Counted from the first letter of the stretch, positions 47,198 through 56,340 are shown. The stretch: 64,000 nucleotides of DNA from JAWKIW01 sp041394145 (GCA_041394145.1 JAWKIW010000017.1:1-64000); one strand, 5' to 3'. Notes: generated by a model not told the origin, from the letters alone. Program-made: numbers and translations.

Positions 47198-48076
47198 TCA
47201 GCCCGCCGCGGTGAACGTCGCCTGCGTCGCACCGTTGGCGTCGCGCAGGTCCAGCCGGTCCGCCACGCGCTCGTAGGCGGCGACGTTGCGCAGCGCCGTC
47301 GTGTACTGGCTCGCCACGGCCGCGACGTCGGGGGCGCACGCCTTGGTCGTCATGGATGCGATCGTGATCGTCACCGCGTTGCCCTGGGCCGGGGTGGTGT
47401 AGGTCCCGCTGAAGTCGTTGCAGCCGTCGAAGCCGCTGACCGTCGTGCCGTCGGCGCCGAAGCCGAGGGTCAGGTTCGCGGTCAGGGCGTTGGTCTCGAC
47501 CGCGGCGCGCCCGTTGTTCACGCCGACGCCCTTCCACGAGCTGCCGGCGAGGCCGGTGGGCGCCGCCCGGTACACGAGCAGCGGGGTGCCGGCCGAGTCG
47601 GTCAGGGTCAACCGGTCGCCCTCGACGGAGAAGCCCTTGACCTTGGCGAGCGCGGCCACGACCGCCTGCTCCTGGGTGTCGACGGCGGGGTCGGCGCAGG
47701 CTCGCTGGGTCATCGCGCCGAGGTCGAGGGTGAGCTCGCCGTCACGCGCGGTGTAGCGGCCGGTGATCCGGTTGCACCCGCCGGACCCGCTCAGCGCGCC
47801 GGCCGGACCGAAGGTGAGCGGTGTCGGCGCGGCCGCCGGCACCGGTCCGCTCGGCCCCGCGTAGGTCTCGAGCGACCAGGCGGTGCCGGTGAGGTCACCA
47901 CGCGACGAGCTCGACGGCGCCGTCGTGGCGGTGCCGCCGGCGCCGCGCCCGGTGCCACCGGTCGCGGGTGCGGTGTCGCCCGAGCCGGTCGATCCCGTGT
48001 CGCTCCCGCAGCCCGCCAGCGCGAGCAGGACCGCAGTGGTGACCGAGAGGAGCACCAGCGGTCGGGACGTCGTCAT
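47198..48076 (-). CDS. Lipoprotein with two META (HslJ-like) domains
   Basis: Exported lipid-anchored protein of 292 aa. Lipobox LAGC is at the end of the signal (VTTAVLLALAGC). Two META domains follow the linker. The first has LTGTAWSLETY...LTFGPAGALSGSGGCNRITGRYT, the second LAGSSWKGVGV...LTLGFGADGTTVSGFDGCNDFSGTYT. Both keep the GCN core with a partner cysteine (QRACAD, TKACAP). META proteins such as HslJ are linked to novobiocin resistance and motility in Gram-negatives; the role in Actinobacteria is unknown. The ATG at 48076 is in a fitting place ahead of the signal. Confidence 0.88.
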   Translation of the reverse strand: MTTSRPLVLLSVTTAVLLALAGCGSDTGSTGSGDTAPATGGTGRGAGGTATTAPSSSSRGDLTGTAWSLETYAGPSGPVPAAAPTPLTFGPAGALSGSGGCNRITGRYTARDGELTLDLGAMTQRACADPAVDTQEQAVVAALAKVKGFSVEGDRLTLTDSAGTPLLVYRAAPTGLAGSSWKGVGVNNGRAAVETNALTANLTLGFGADGTTVSGFDGCNDFSGTYTTPAQGNAVTITIASMTTKACAPDVAAVASQYTTALRNVAAYERVADRLDLRDANGATQATFTAAG

Positions 48077-48155
48077 GAGGTGTGCCTCCGCGGCGGTGAT
48101 CGGGCCGGCCGGTGATCCTACGGGTCGCCGGGCGAACGGTGGGGGAGTGGGCCAC

Positions 48156-48737
48156 TCACCCGGCAGGCTCCCCGCCCAGGGCCCGCCACACGAGGCGGGC
48201 GGCGCGCTCGGGCCAACGTCGGGGCAGGGCCTCGCCGGACAAGGCGCGGGCGTACCAGGAGCCCGTCAGCATGGCGACGGCCACGTCCACATCGGCGTCG
48301 GCGTCGAGCAGACCGGCGGCCACGCCGCGGTGCACGATGGTGCGCAGCCGGGCTCGACGAGGTGTGACGACGAGGTCGCGGAAGCTGTGCACCAGCGCCG
48401 GGTCGGTGGTCTCCTGCAGCATCGTGCCGATCATCGAGAGCCCTCCGGGTCGCGACACGCCCCGGGCGAAGTCCCGCAGCTCGTCGACGAGGTCGGCGAA
48501 CGGATCGTCGCTCGGCGGGCGACGGGTCTGCTCGGCCAGCGACGCGACGGCCGCCGCCGCGAGCTCGCCCTTCGACGGCCATCGCCGGTAGATGGCCTGT
48601 CGCGTCGTGCCGGCCTCCGCGGCGATGCCGACCACCGACATGGCTTCGTAGCCGTGACGAGCGAGGTGGTCGCGGGTCACCGACAGCACGGCGGCGTCGA
48701 TGGTGTCGTCCCGGGGTCGACCTCGTCCGGGGGGCAT
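48156..48737 (-). CDS. TetR-family transcriptional regulator
   Basis: DNA-binding repressor of 193 aa. The helix-turn-helix region is AAVLSVTRDHLARHGYEAMSVVGIAAEAGTTRQAIYRRWPSKGEL (about 14-58), followed by a helical ligand domain with DPALVHSFRDLVVTPRR, a TetR_C-type segment. The ATG at 48737 lies 6 nt after a minus-strand TATCGT (48744-48749), a leaderless-type start. It is divergent from an NADP-binding oxidoreductase. The 100-bp gap holds an AT-rich operator candidate, so it probably controls both sides. Ligand unknown. Confidence 0.9.
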   Translation of the reverse strand: MPPGRGRPRDDTIDAAVLSVTRDHLARHGYEAMSVVGIAAEAGTTRQAIYRRWPSKGELAAAAVASLAEQTRRPPSDDPFADLVDELRDFARGVSRPGGLSMIGTMLQETTDPALVHSFRDLVVTPRRARLRTIVHRGVAAGLLDADADVDVAVAMLTGSWYARALSGEALPRRWPERAARLVWRALGGEPAG

Positions 48738-48743
48738 GAGGTC

Positions 48744-48777
48744 ACGATAGGGGAATAATCCGTTACAGTGATGTATT
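48744..48777. promoter_or_regulatory. Divergent promoter/operator between TetR and oxidoreductase
   Basis: The minus-strand -10 TATCGT (48744-48749) serves tetR. TACAGT (48764-48769) reads rightward. The AT-rich stretch between (48754-48777) starts AATA and ends TATT with a loosely symmetric centre, a plausible TetR box in a very GC-rich background. Confidence 0.4.
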
Positions 48778-48840
48778 GGAAAGGCGTGTCGAGCCGGGTG
48801 CCGCCTCCCCACACGGCGGCTGGGACGCTGGAGGAGCGCG

Positions 48841-49449
48841 ATGCGGATCGGGATCATCGGGGCGGGTCGGGTGGGCACCACCCTCGGCCGGCGCTGGGCC
48901 GAGGGCGGCCACGAGGTCGTGTTCGGATCGCGGGACCCGGGGAGCGACGCGGTGCGATCGGTGGTGTCGTCGGTTCCCGGCACCTCCGCCGCGAGCACCG
49001 CCGACGCCGCTGACGCCGACGCCGTGGTGCTGACCGTGCCCGGCCCGGCGCTGGCCGAGGTCGTCGACCCGATCGCCGACGTGCTCGCCGGCCGGGTCGT
49101 CGTGAACGCCGCCAACGTGATGGGCGCCGACGTCTCCGCGGCCGAGGTGGTCGCCGGTGCTGCGCCCGGTGCCCGCCAGGTGCGGGCGTTCAACACGCTC
49201 GGCGTCGAGAACTTCGAGCAGCCCGAGATCGACGGGCGTCGGCTCGATCTGCTGTGGGCGGGCGACGACGACACCGTCGAGGTGGCCGAGCGCCTGATCG
49301 CCGACGTCGGGCTGCGACCGGTCCGCGTCGGTGGCATCGACCGCGCCGACCTCGTCGACGCCGTGTTCCGCCTGTGGATCGCACTGGCCATCCAAGGCGG
49401 TCGCGGCCGGCGACTCGGCTTCCAGGTCGTCACGCCGGGCACCGCCTGA
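48841..49449 (+). CDS. NAD(P)-binding oxidoreductase, F420:NADP oxidoreductase-like (Fno family fold)
   Basis: A 202-aa Rossmann protein: MRIGIIGAGRVGTTLGRRWAEGGHEVVFGSRDP carries the GxGxxG dinucleotide motif and the SRD/SRN signature. That signature is typical of F420-dependent NADP reductases and their NADP-binding relatives. ADAVVLTVPG and VRAFNTLGVENFEQP follow, as in that family. The ATG at 48841 has GGAGGAG nearby. It is divergent from tetR and 36 bp ahead of a Coq4-like gene, likely one operon. Whether it uses F420 is not decided by the sequence. Confidence 0.85.
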   Translation: MRIGIIGAGRVGTTLGRRWAEGGHEVVFGSRDPGSDAVRSVVSSVPGTSAASTADAADADAVVLTVPGPALAEVVDPIADVLAGRVVVNAANVMGADVSAAEVVAGAAPGARQVRAFNTLGVENFEQPEIDGRRLDLLWAGDDDTVEVAERLIADVGLRPVRVGGIDRADLVDAVFRLWIALAIQGGRGRRLGFQVVTPGTA

Positions 49450-49485
49450 TCGAGCCGGCACGCCGCACGACCCGAGGAGGAGCGA

Positions 49486-50616
49486 ATGCCCACACCCCTG
49501 CCGTCGCCCGACGAGGCGCTCCGGCGACCGCCCGACGCCGACGAGGTCGTCCTCCTCGGCCGCGGGGTCCTGACCGCGATCTCGCCGGCCGGCGGCCGCA
49601 CCGAGCTGCAGGACCTGCTCACCGAGGCCATGTTCGAGGCGATGACCGGCCACCGCATCGACCTCTCCGGGGCCCCGATCGACGCCGAGGCGTTCGCCGC
49701 CGGGCTGGCCCGTCGCGATGAAGCCTTCCGCACGCGCATCCTGCAGGTGATGCTCCTCGGGGCGCTGGTGCTGCGTCCGCTACCCGAGGACGTGGTCGAT
49801 CAGGTCGGTCGCTTCGCGCGGGCGCTGAGCGTCGACGACGGCATGCTCGGGGTGGCCCGGCGGTTCGCCGCCGGCGACCTCGGCCTCGCCGCCTTCGACT
49901 TCGAGCGCAACGGCTACACGGCCGACTGGGCCTCCGAGCGGGCGAGCGCGCTGCACACCTCGCAGGAGCTGGCGTCGGCGTGGGACCTCTCGGTCGCCGA
50001 CGCCGACCTGGCCGCCCGCTGGCGGGCGCTCGAGGACCTGCCCGCCGGCACCCTCGGCCGGGCCATCACCGAGTTCTACCGGGCGCGCGGCTTCGCCTAC
50101 CCGGGGACGCCCGGCTCGGCGCCGCCGCTGCTCGCCCAGCACGACTGGGTCCACGTCGTTGCCGACTACGGCACCAAGGTCGAGTCCGAGCTGGAGGTGT
50201 TCGCCTTCGTGGCCCGCGCCAACGACGACCCGAGGGCCTTCAGCCTGCTGGCGATGGTGGTGTCGCTCTTCGAGACGGGGTACCTGCGCGCCGGCGCCGG
50301 TCTGTTCGAGGCCTTCCCGGGTCAGCTGTCCCGCCAGGGCGTGGCGGTCCGGCTCGCCGACGCCATGCGCCGCGGCGCCCTGTGCGAGGGCTCGATCGAC
50401 TTCCTCGGCCTCGACTGGTTCGAGCTCGCCGACCTCCCGGTGGAGGAGGTGCGCGCCCGCTTCGGCGTCGTCCCCAAGAGCGAGGCGGCGCTGGCGGCCG
50501 GGTCGGTCGGCCCCTGGGAGGCGGGCGGCATCAGCGAGTACCAGGACGCCGCCGGCCGGGCCGCGGCCGAACGCGACGGCCGCCCGTACGAGGCCTTCGG
50601 CGCCTCGGTCGGCTGA
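49486..50616 (+). CDS. Coq4-domain-like protein of unknown function
   Basis: A 376-aa soluble protein. The C-terminal half contains ALEDLPAGTLGRAITEFYRARGFAYPG, then LLAQHDWVHVVADYGTKVESELEVFAFVARANDD. This resembles the HDxxHxxxxY.T...GEl.v.aF core of Coq4-like proteins that act in or organise quinone biosynthesis. The N-terminal half is helical and has no recognised family. The ATG at 49486 follows GAGGAGGAGCGA. It is probably cotranscribed with the oxidoreductase. It could be a substrate-binding partner for a lipophilic compound; this is inference. Confidence 0.65.
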   Translation: MPTPLPSPDEALRRPPDADEVVLLGRGVLTAISPAGGRTELQDLLTEAMFEAMTGHRIDLSGAPIDAEAFAAGLARRDEAFRTRILQVMLLGALVLRPLPEDVVDQVGRFARALSVDDGMLGVARRFAAGDLGLAAFDFERNGYTADWASERASALHTSQELASAWDLSVADADLAARWRALEDLPAGTLGRAITEFYRARGFAYPGTPGSAPPLLAQHDWVHVVADYGTKVESELEVFAFVARANDDPRAFSLLAMVVSLFETGYLRAGAGLFEAFPGQLSRQGVAVRLADAMRRGALCEGSIDFLGLDWFELADLPVEEVRARFGVVPKSEAALAAGSVGPWEAGGISEYQDAAGRAAAERDGRPYEAFGASVG

Positions 50617-50625
50617 CGACGTCGG

Positions 50626-51363
50626 TCAGGCGGTGGGCACGACCCGGAACGCCTCGGCCAGGCGGCCCGGACCCATCGCGCCGGCCTCGGCGTTGAGCGT
50701 GAGCCAGCCCCGGATCATCTCCTCGAGGTCGTCGCGGTGGCCCGTCTGGGAGTCGTGGGCCCGCAGGGCGGCGATCTTCTTGTCGAACGAGTCGGTGACG
50801 TCGATGCGCAGGTCGGCGCCGGCGTGGGCCATGAGCCAGACCTCGCCGACGACGTGGGGCTCGAGGCCCTCGCCCCGCAGCTCGGGGAACGCTCGGGGGT
50901 TGCGGGCGTCGGGGTAGACCGCGCACAGCGTCGCCTCGCCGGCGGCGAGGTGGTCGGGGTGGGAGGCGAAGATGCGGTCGAGCATCCGCTCCGGCGACTG
51001 GGTGATGACCACGTCGGGGCGGAACCGCCGGATCACCCCGGCGATGTCGCGGCGCACCGCGAGCGTCGGTTCGAGCGCCCCGTCCGGGTGGCCGAGGAAC
51101 GTCAGGTCGTCGACCCCGACGGCCGCGGCCGCTGCGGTCTGCTCCCGGTGGCGGAGGGCGGCCAGCTCCTCGGCGGGCAGGTCGAGGTGGTCGCTGCCCG
51201 CTTCGCCCGAGGTCACCAGGCAGTAGGCGACCGTCGAGCCGGCGGCGGTGAGGGCGGCGACGGTGCCGGCCGCACCGAAGTCGACGTCGTCGGGGTGGGC
51301 GCACACCACCAGCACCCGCTCGGGGGCGGGGCGGGGATCGCCGTCGGTGAGGAGCTCGGCCAC
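50626..51363 (-). CDS. PIG-L-family N-deacetylase (MshB/Mca/BshB-like)
   Basis: Zinc-dependent amidohydrolase of 245 aa, acting on N-acetylglucosaminyl lipids or conjugates, for example in mycothiol metabolism. The zinc motif is VVCAHPDDVDFGAAGT near residue 18, and the second site is FASHPDHLAAGE. SGEAGSD and LRHREQTAAAAAVGV fit the family. The GTG at 51363 is chosen because TAGGCT (minus, 51371-51376) ends 7 nt upstream; the open frame extends 35 codons further but would start ahead of that box. It is convergent with the Coq4-like gene (9-bp gap). The exact substrate cannot be fixed. Confidence 0.88.
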   Translation of the reverse strand: MAELLTDGDPRPAPERVLVVCAHPDDVDFGAAGTVAALTAAGSTVAYCLVTSGEAGSDHLDLPAEELAALRHREQTAAAAAVGVDDLTFLGHPDGALEPTLAVRRDIAGVIRRFRPDVVITQSPERMLDRIFASHPDHLAAGEATLCAVYPDARNPRAFPELRGEGLEPHVVGEVWLMAHAGADLRIDVTDSFDKKIAALRAHDSQTGHRDDLEEMIRGWLTLNAEAGAMGPGRLAEAFRVVPTA

Positions 51364-51370
51364 GGCGGCC

Positions 51371-51376
51371 AGCCTA
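51371..51376 (-). promoter_or_regulatory. -10 element TAGGCT for the PIG-L deacetylase
   Basis: Minus-strand TAGGCT, then GGCCGCC, then the GTG at 51363; leaderless-type start. Confidence 0.5.
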
Positions 51377-51514
51377 CGACGACGAGCCGATGATGCCTCG
51401 GGTCGGGACGAGGGCGGGTCGCCCGACGACGGGCGAGCCGGCGCAGGACGCTCCTCGCCGCGCCCCATCGCCAGGAGGGCCGAGGTGGCCCACGTCGGCG
51501 GCGCGCGTCGGCCG

Positions 51515-53506
51515 TCAGGGGCCGGGGAGGGTGCCCGCCACCCGTGCGATCTCGGGGCCGAGCCAGGTGGCCACCTCGTTGGCGGTGTCCCAGGTGAGGT
51601 GCACGCCGTCGGGTCGCAGCCGGCGGTCGACCTCGTCGGGCAGGCCGTTCTGGTAGGCCGCGAGGTCGACGATCCCGACGCGGGAGCGCTCGTCGGCGAC
51701 CTCGCGCACGATCTGGTTCCAGCGGTCCATGCGGGCCCGGTCGGACTCGGGGAAGGGGGTCGGCGGCGACACCCCGTTGCGGCGGTTGGAGTCGATGTAG
51801 GGGCTCGTGAGCAGGAGCACCTTCCCGGCCCCTGCGTCGAGCAGGGCGTCGACGCCGCGTGCGAGCTGGCGGCGCACGGCGTCGTCGAGGACGGGGTCGC
51901 CGAGGGAGCGGTAGACGTCGTCGCCCGGCAGCTGGGTGTCGGCCACCTCCCACGGTCCCAGCTGCACCAGGGCGACGTCGGGGCGCTCCTCCCGTGCCTT
52001 CGTCGCCCACTGGTCGACCCATCCCCGGCACACGTCGGGGTAGAAGACCTCGTTGCCGCCCGAGAGGCGAGGGGCCTCCACCGTGGCGCATCCCAGCTCG
52101 GCCCAGCCGCCCACCCCCCGGTACACCCCGTGATCCGGTCCCCAGCCCCCGACGCCGAGGCCGGTCATCAGCGCGGTGGAGTCGCCGAACATGGCCTCGG
52201 TGAACCCCGTCGCCGGCGCCGTGCCCGAGGGCGGTGCCGCGGCCTGGGCGGCGAGGCGCGCCTTGGCGTCCTGGAAGTCGTAGGCCTGGCCCCGCTCGAT
52301 CGAGCCCACGAGGACCGAGGCGGCCAGCACCGCCACCACGACGGCGGGCACCACGAGCAGCGCCCGCCGCGTCAGGATCGACCGCCCCTCGCGCACCGGC
52401 GTCTCGATGACCCGGTACATCACGACGGCCAGGCCGATGGTGACCGCGACCCGGAGGGCGAACAGCGGCCACGGCGCCAGCCCGGTGGACTCGTTGAGCC
52501 ACACGAACACCGGCCAGTGGATGAGGTAGGCGCCGTAGGAGATGACCCCGAGCGCCACCAGCGGCTTCGCCGACAGCACCCGCCGGACCGGTCCCTCGGC
52601 CTGCACGGCGGCGAGGACGACGAACGCCGTCACCAGCGAGTACGCGATGAGGCCGCCCTGGTACCAGGCCCGACCGTCCTGGCGGGCCACGGCCCACAGG
52701 ACCAGCATCAGCACCAGCGCGACGAGGCCGCCGTAGCGGACGGTGCGGCGGCCCACCGTGTCGCCGACGTGGCGGTGCCCCGACCACCACACCGCGAACA
52801 GGGCGCCGACCAGCAGCTCGGCCGCCCGCACGTCGGTGCCGAAGTACAGGCGGTCCGTCGAGGCACCGCCGGCCTGCAGCAGCAGGGACGCGGCCAGCGA
52901 GAGTCCGACCAGGCCGCCGAGCGCCGCCAGCATCCGCCGCCGGGACCCTCGGGCCACGGCCAGGATGCCGATGAACAGCAGCGGGTACAGCAGGTAGTAC
53001 TGCTCCTCGATGGCCAGCGACCAGAAGTGCTGCATCGGGGACTCGCTCTGGAACAGCGCGCCATAGGCGTCGCCCAGCGAGATGAAGCGCCAGTTGGCCA
53101 CGTAGGCGAGCGCGGCCAGCACGTCGCCCCGCAGCCGCTGGAGCTGGGCGGCGTCGGCGAACAATGCGGCGGCGAGCACGATGCCGGCGATGGTGACCAG
53201 CGACGCGGGCAGGAGCCGTCGGGCCCGCCGGGTCCAGAACGCCCTGCGGTCGATCCGGCCGTGGCGCTCGTGCTCGGCCAGCAGCAGGAACGTGATCAGG
53301 AAGCCCGACAGGGTGAAGAAGGTGGAGACCGACAGGAAGGCACCCGGCGCCCAGGTGAACCCGGCGTGGAAGGCGAAGATGGCGAGCACGGCCAGGCCGC
53401 GCAGCCCGTCGAGGGCCGGCTGGTAGCCGAGGGACCGCCCTGGCGACGGCGTCGCCGCCGAGCCACGACCGGTGTCCGAGCCGTGCGCCACGACCGTCGA
53501 TGTCAC
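51515..53506 (-). CDS. OafA-type membrane acyltransferase with C-terminal SGNH domain
   Basis: Acyltransferase-3 family protein of 663 aa, modifying cell-surface glycans with acetyl or other acyl groups. The N-terminal half has about ten helices. LGYQPALDGLRGLAVLAIFAFHAGF carries the conserved RGxAxxxVxxxH-like arginine and histidine. RRARRLLPASLVTI is the R-x-x-R motif of the family, and FWSLAIEEQYYLLYPLL is also conserved. Residues about 430-663 form an SGNH hydrolase domain (MFGDSTALMTG with GDS, and DGVHLTWDTAN with the Asp-His pair). The GTG at 53506 is favoured because TAGGAT overlaps the ATG at 53515. Target glycan unknown. Confidence 0.93.
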   Translation of the reverse strand: MTSTVVAHGSDTGRGSAATPSPGRSLGYQPALDGLRGLAVLAIFAFHAGFTWAPGAFLSVSTFFTLSGFLITFLLLAEHERHGRIDRRAFWTRRARRLLPASLVTIAGIVLAAALFADAAQLQRLRGDVLAALAYVANWRFISLGDAYGALFQSESPMQHFWSLAIEEQYYLLYPLLFIGILAVARGSRRRMLAALGGLVGLSLAASLLLQAGGASTDRLYFGTDVRAAELLVGALFAVWWSGHRHVGDTVGRRTVRYGGLVALVLMLVLWAVARQDGRAWYQGGLIAYSLVTAFVVLAAVQAEGPVRRVLSAKPLVALGVISYGAYLIHWPVFVWLNESTGLAPWPLFALRVAVTIGLAVVMYRVIETPVREGRSILTRRALLVVPAVVVAVLAASVLVGSIERGQAYDFQDAKARLAAQAAAPPSGTAPATGFTEAMFGDSTALMTGLGVGGWGPDHGVYRGVGGWAELGCATVEAPRLSGGNEVFYPDVCRGWVDQWATKAREERPDVALVQLGPWEVADTQLPGDDVYRSLGDPVLDDAVRRQLARGVDALLDAGAGKVLLLTSPYIDSNRRNGVSPPTPFPESDRARMDRWNQIVREVADERSRVGIVDLAAYQNGLPDEVDRRLRPDGVHLTWDTANEVATWLGPEIARVAGTLPGP

Positions 53507-53513
53507 GGCGGCC

Positions 53514-53519
53514 ATCCTA
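53514..53519 (-). promoter_or_regulatory. -10 element TAGGAT for the acyltransferase
   Basis: The hexamer includes the first two bases of an ATG at 53515, so the GTG 7 nt downstream (53506) is the likelier start. Confidence 0.45.
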
Positions 53520-53641
53520 CGGTCGGTGGTGTCTCGTCGGCGTAACCCGGCTGGGGTGTTGGCGACCCCGGCCGACCGGCGGTGGTCAGCCCGCCGGCGC
53601 GCACGGCGGGACGCGCGACGCCGCCGTGCGGGCGGTCGTCG

Positions 53642-54037
53642 TCACGACAGGGTGGCGTCGAACTGGTCGATGAGGCCCACGAGGGCGGCGTCGTCGGCGT
53701 CGAGGCGGTCCCGGTCGTCGGCGAGCAGCGGCAGGACCGTGTGGAGGGCGGCCAGCGTGACCCGCAGCTCGGTCGCCTCGGCGAGCGACAGCCAGGGCTC
53801 GGCGACCAGGGTCATGGCTCGGTCGAAGCGCAGCTGCAGGTCGCGGGGGGAGCGCACGATGAGGGCCCGCAGGGGGTTGTCCTCGTCGTCGAGCGCGGTG
53901 GCGGCCTCGCCCAACCGGTCGATCAGCCATCGGCGGTCGCCGAGCGCGCCCTCGAGCCGCAGCCCGGCGGGCCGCCGCACGATGGTGAACGGCGGGGCGA
54001 GGACCACGGAGGGGGGGCGGGCGGTGATCAGGGTCAT
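53642..54037 (-). CDS. Hypothetical cytoplasmic protein
   Basis: A 131-aa protein without membrane segments: a beta-rich start (SVVLAPPFTIVRRPAGLRLEGALGDRRW) and a helical acidic end (LLADDRDRLDADDAALVGLIDQFDATLS). No family is recognised. The ATG at 54037 is chosen over an in-frame start 33 codons upstream that would run through a likely promoter region (GATACT just upstream). It is divergent from tig. The 54038-54244 gap contains nothing further that I can identify. Confidence 0.55.
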   Translation of the reverse strand: MTLITARPPSVVLAPPFTIVRRPAGLRLEGALGDRRWLIDRLGEAATALDDEDNPLRALIVRSPRDLQLRFDRAMTLVAEPWLSLAEATELRVTLAALHTVLPLLADDRDRLDADDAALVGLIDQFDATLS

Positions 54038-54244
54038 GCACCGAGTATCGCGACGCCGGGTTGGAATCCGATGAGAGCCGGCCTCGGGTTCGATGAGGTG
54101 ACGTGCCCGACGGGCGCCGAGCACGGCGAGACGCACGCCGGGCGCGGACCTCGCCGCCCGCCGTGATCACGTCGGACGGGGGCGCACCTGTCGGGCTCGG
54201 GTGCCGGCCCGGAGCCGGGTGCACGGGTCGTGGCGGGCGACCGG

Positions 54245-54250
54245 TAGGCT
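54245..54250 (+). promoter_or_regulatory. -10 element TAGGCT for tig-clpP
   Basis: TAGGCT, nine nt, then the tig GTG at 54260; leaderless-type start for the tig-clpP operon. Confidence 0.5.
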
Positions 54251-54259
54251 GCCCCGCTT

Positions 54260-55696
54260 GTGAAGGCAACGGTTGAGCCTCTCGAGGGCAACAAGGTCAA
54301 GGTGCGCGTCGAGGTCGACGAGGCCGAGTTCGAAAAGGACGTCGACGCCGCGTTCCGCAAGCTGGCCCGCGAGGTCCGCATCCCCGGCTTCCGGCCGGGC
54401 AAGGCGCCCCGCAAGGTCCTCGAGGCCCGGCTGGGGTCGTCGGTCGGGCGGGGGCAGGCGCTGCACGACGCGGTGCCCGAGTACTACTCGCAGGCGGTCG
54501 TCGAGCACGACGTCGACGTCATCGCGGCGCCCGAGATCGACATCACCGAGGGCGAGGAGTCCGGTCCGGTGGTCTTCGACGCCGTCGTCGAGGTCCGCCC
54601 CAAGGTCGTCGTGGGCGGCTACCGCAGCCTCCGGGTCACGATCGACAGCCCGGCGGTGACCGACGACGAGATCGACGAGCAGATCGACCGCCTGCGCCAG
54701 CGCTTCGCCGAGCTGGAGGCGGTCGACCGACCGGCGGTCGACGACGACGTCGTCACCATCGACATCACCGGCTCGCTCGGCGACGAGGAGCTCGAGGGCC
54801 TCACCACCGACGACTACAGCTACGAGGTCGGCCGGGGCGCGATCGTGCCCGAGCTCGACGACGAGCTGCGGGGCGCCTCGGTGGGCGACATCCTCGAGTT
54901 CGACGCCGAGCACCCCGATCCCGACGAGGAGCAGTCGCTGCACTTCCGGGTGCTGGTGAAGGAGGTCCAGGCCCGGGTCCTGCCCGACGCCGACGACGAC
55001 TTCGCCGCCGAGGCCTCGGAGTTCGAGACCATCGACGAGCTGCGGGCCGACCTGCACCGGCGCAGCGAGAACGTGAAGAAGGTGCAGGCCCAGGTGGCGC
55101 TCCGGGAGAAGACCGGCGAGGCGCTGGCCGACCTCGTCGACGACGAGATCCCCGAGGCGCTGGTCAACGGCGAGATGCAGCAGCGCCTGCAGGACCTGGC
55201 CATGCGGCTGCAGGCCCAGGGGATGGACCTCGAGACGTACCTCGCCATGTCCGGCAAGGGCCAGGAGGAGCTGGTCGCCGAGCTGCGCGAGACCGCCGAG
55301 CAGGCGGTCAAGGTCGACCTCGCCCTGCGGGCCATCGTCGAGGCGGAGGCCATCGAGGCGACCGAGGAGGACCTCGAGGAGGAGTACCAGCAGGTGGCGA
55401 CGCGCCTCGACCTCGACGTCGACCAGATCCGCTCCCAGTTCGAGCGCGCCGGACAGGTCGAGGCGGTACGCTCCGACGTGCAGAAGCGCAAGGCCTTCGA
55501 CTGGCTCATCGAGCAGGTCGAGGTGGTCGACGAGGCCGGCACCGCCATCGCTGCCGCCGACCTCGAGATCGAGGCCAAGGAGCCCGAGGCCGAGTCGTCC
55601 GACGACGAGATCGAGGGCGCCGACGGCGCCGAGGACACGAACGACGATGCCGAGGCGGTCGCCGCCGAGGCCCGCGAGGAAGAGGCCAGCGAGTGA
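54260..55696 (+). CDS. tig: Trigger factor, ribosome-associated chaperone
   Basis: Ribosome-bound folding chaperone and peptidyl-prolyl isomerase of 478 aa. The N-terminal ribosome-binding signature is RIPGFRPGKAPRKVLEARLG. The PPIase domain (about 155-245) contains DDDVVTIDITGSLGDEELEG. The C-terminal helical arms run to about 430, followed by a strongly acidic tail of about 45 residues. The PPIase motif is diverged (no GYG in the active site), as in many actinobacterial forms. The stop overlaps the clpP start (GTGA), matching the conserved tig-clpP-clpX arrangement. Confidence 0.96.
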   Translation: MKATVEPLEGNKVKVRVEVDEAEFEKDVDAAFRKLAREVRIPGFRPGKAPRKVLEARLGSSVGRGQALHDAVPEYYSQAVVEHDVDVIAAPEIDITEGEESGPVVFDAVVEVRPKVVVGGYRSLRVTIDSPAVTDDEIDEQIDRLRQRFAELEAVDRPAVDDDVVTIDITGSLGDEELEGLTTDDYSYEVGRGAIVPELDDELRGASVGDILEFDAEHPDPDEEQSLHFRVLVKEVQARVLPDADDDFAAEASEFETIDELRADLHRRSENVKKVQAQVALREKTGEALADLVDDEIPEALVNGEMQQRLQDLAMRLQAQGMDLETYLAMSGKGQEELVAELRETAEQAVKVDLALRAIVEAEAIEATEEDLEEEYQQVATRLDLDVDQIRSQFERAGQVEAVRSDVQKRKAFDWLIEQVEVVDEAGTAIAAADLEIEAKEPEAESSDDEIEGADGAEDTNDDAEAVAAEAREEEASE

Positions 55697-56328
55697 TCGA
55701 GCCGAGGAACTACCTCGTCCCCACGGTCATCGAGCAGACGAACCGGGGGGAGCGGGGGTACGACCTGTACTCCAAGCTCCTCAAGGAGAACATCATCTTC
55801 GTGGGCACGCCCATCGATGATGCCGTCGCCAACCTGATCTGCGCCCAGATGCTGCACCTCGAGTCGGACAACCCCGACAAGGACATCAACCTCTACATCA
55901 ACTCCCCGGGCGGCTCCATCACCGCGCTGCTGGCCATCTACGACACCATGCAGTTCGTCAAGCCCGACATCACCACCATCTGCTTCGGGCAGGCCGCGTC
56001 GGCCGCCGCCGTGCTGCTGGCCGCCGGCTCGAAGGGCAAGCGCCTCGCCCTGCCGCACGCCCGGATCCTGCTGCACCAGCCCTACTCGGAGGCCTTCGGT
56101 CAGGCCACCGACATCGAGCTGGCCGCCAACGAGATCCTGCGGATGCGCACCCTCCTCGAGGAGATCCTCGCCCGCCACACCGGCCAGTCCGTCGAGAAGA
56201 TCCACCAGGACACCGACCGCGACTTTGTAATGTCGGCCTCCGAGGCCCTCGAGTACGGCCTCATCGACGAGGTGATCGAGGCCAGGAGCCTGGCCGACAC
56301 CACCGGTCCCATCACCGCCGTCCGCTGA
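55693..56328 (+). CDS. clpP: ATP-dependent Clp protease proteolytic subunit, tig/clpX-linked copy
   Basis: Second ClpP of the window, 211 aa. INSPGGSITALLAIYDTMQ, FGQAASAAAVLLAAG with nucleophile Ser103, and LLHQP with His128 are all present, so it should be catalytically competent. The oxyanion-side sequence AASAAAV differs from AASMG in most ClpP proteins and from GASMGQF in the other copy, which suggests distinct subunit roles. It is translationally coupled to tig (4-bp overlap) and 55 bp ahead of clpX, which has its own promoter. Confidence 0.95.
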   Translation: MIEPRNYLVPTVIEQTNRGERGYDLYSKLLKENIIFVGTPIDDAVANLICAQMLHLESDNPDKDINLYINSPGGSITALLAIYDTMQFVKPDITTICFGQAASAAAVLLAAGSKGKRLALPHARILLHQPYSEAFGQATDIELAANEILRMRTLLEEILARHTGQSVEKIHQDTDRDFVMSASEALEYGLIDEVIEARSLADTTGPITAVR

Positions 56329-56340
56329 GCGGCCGTCGGG

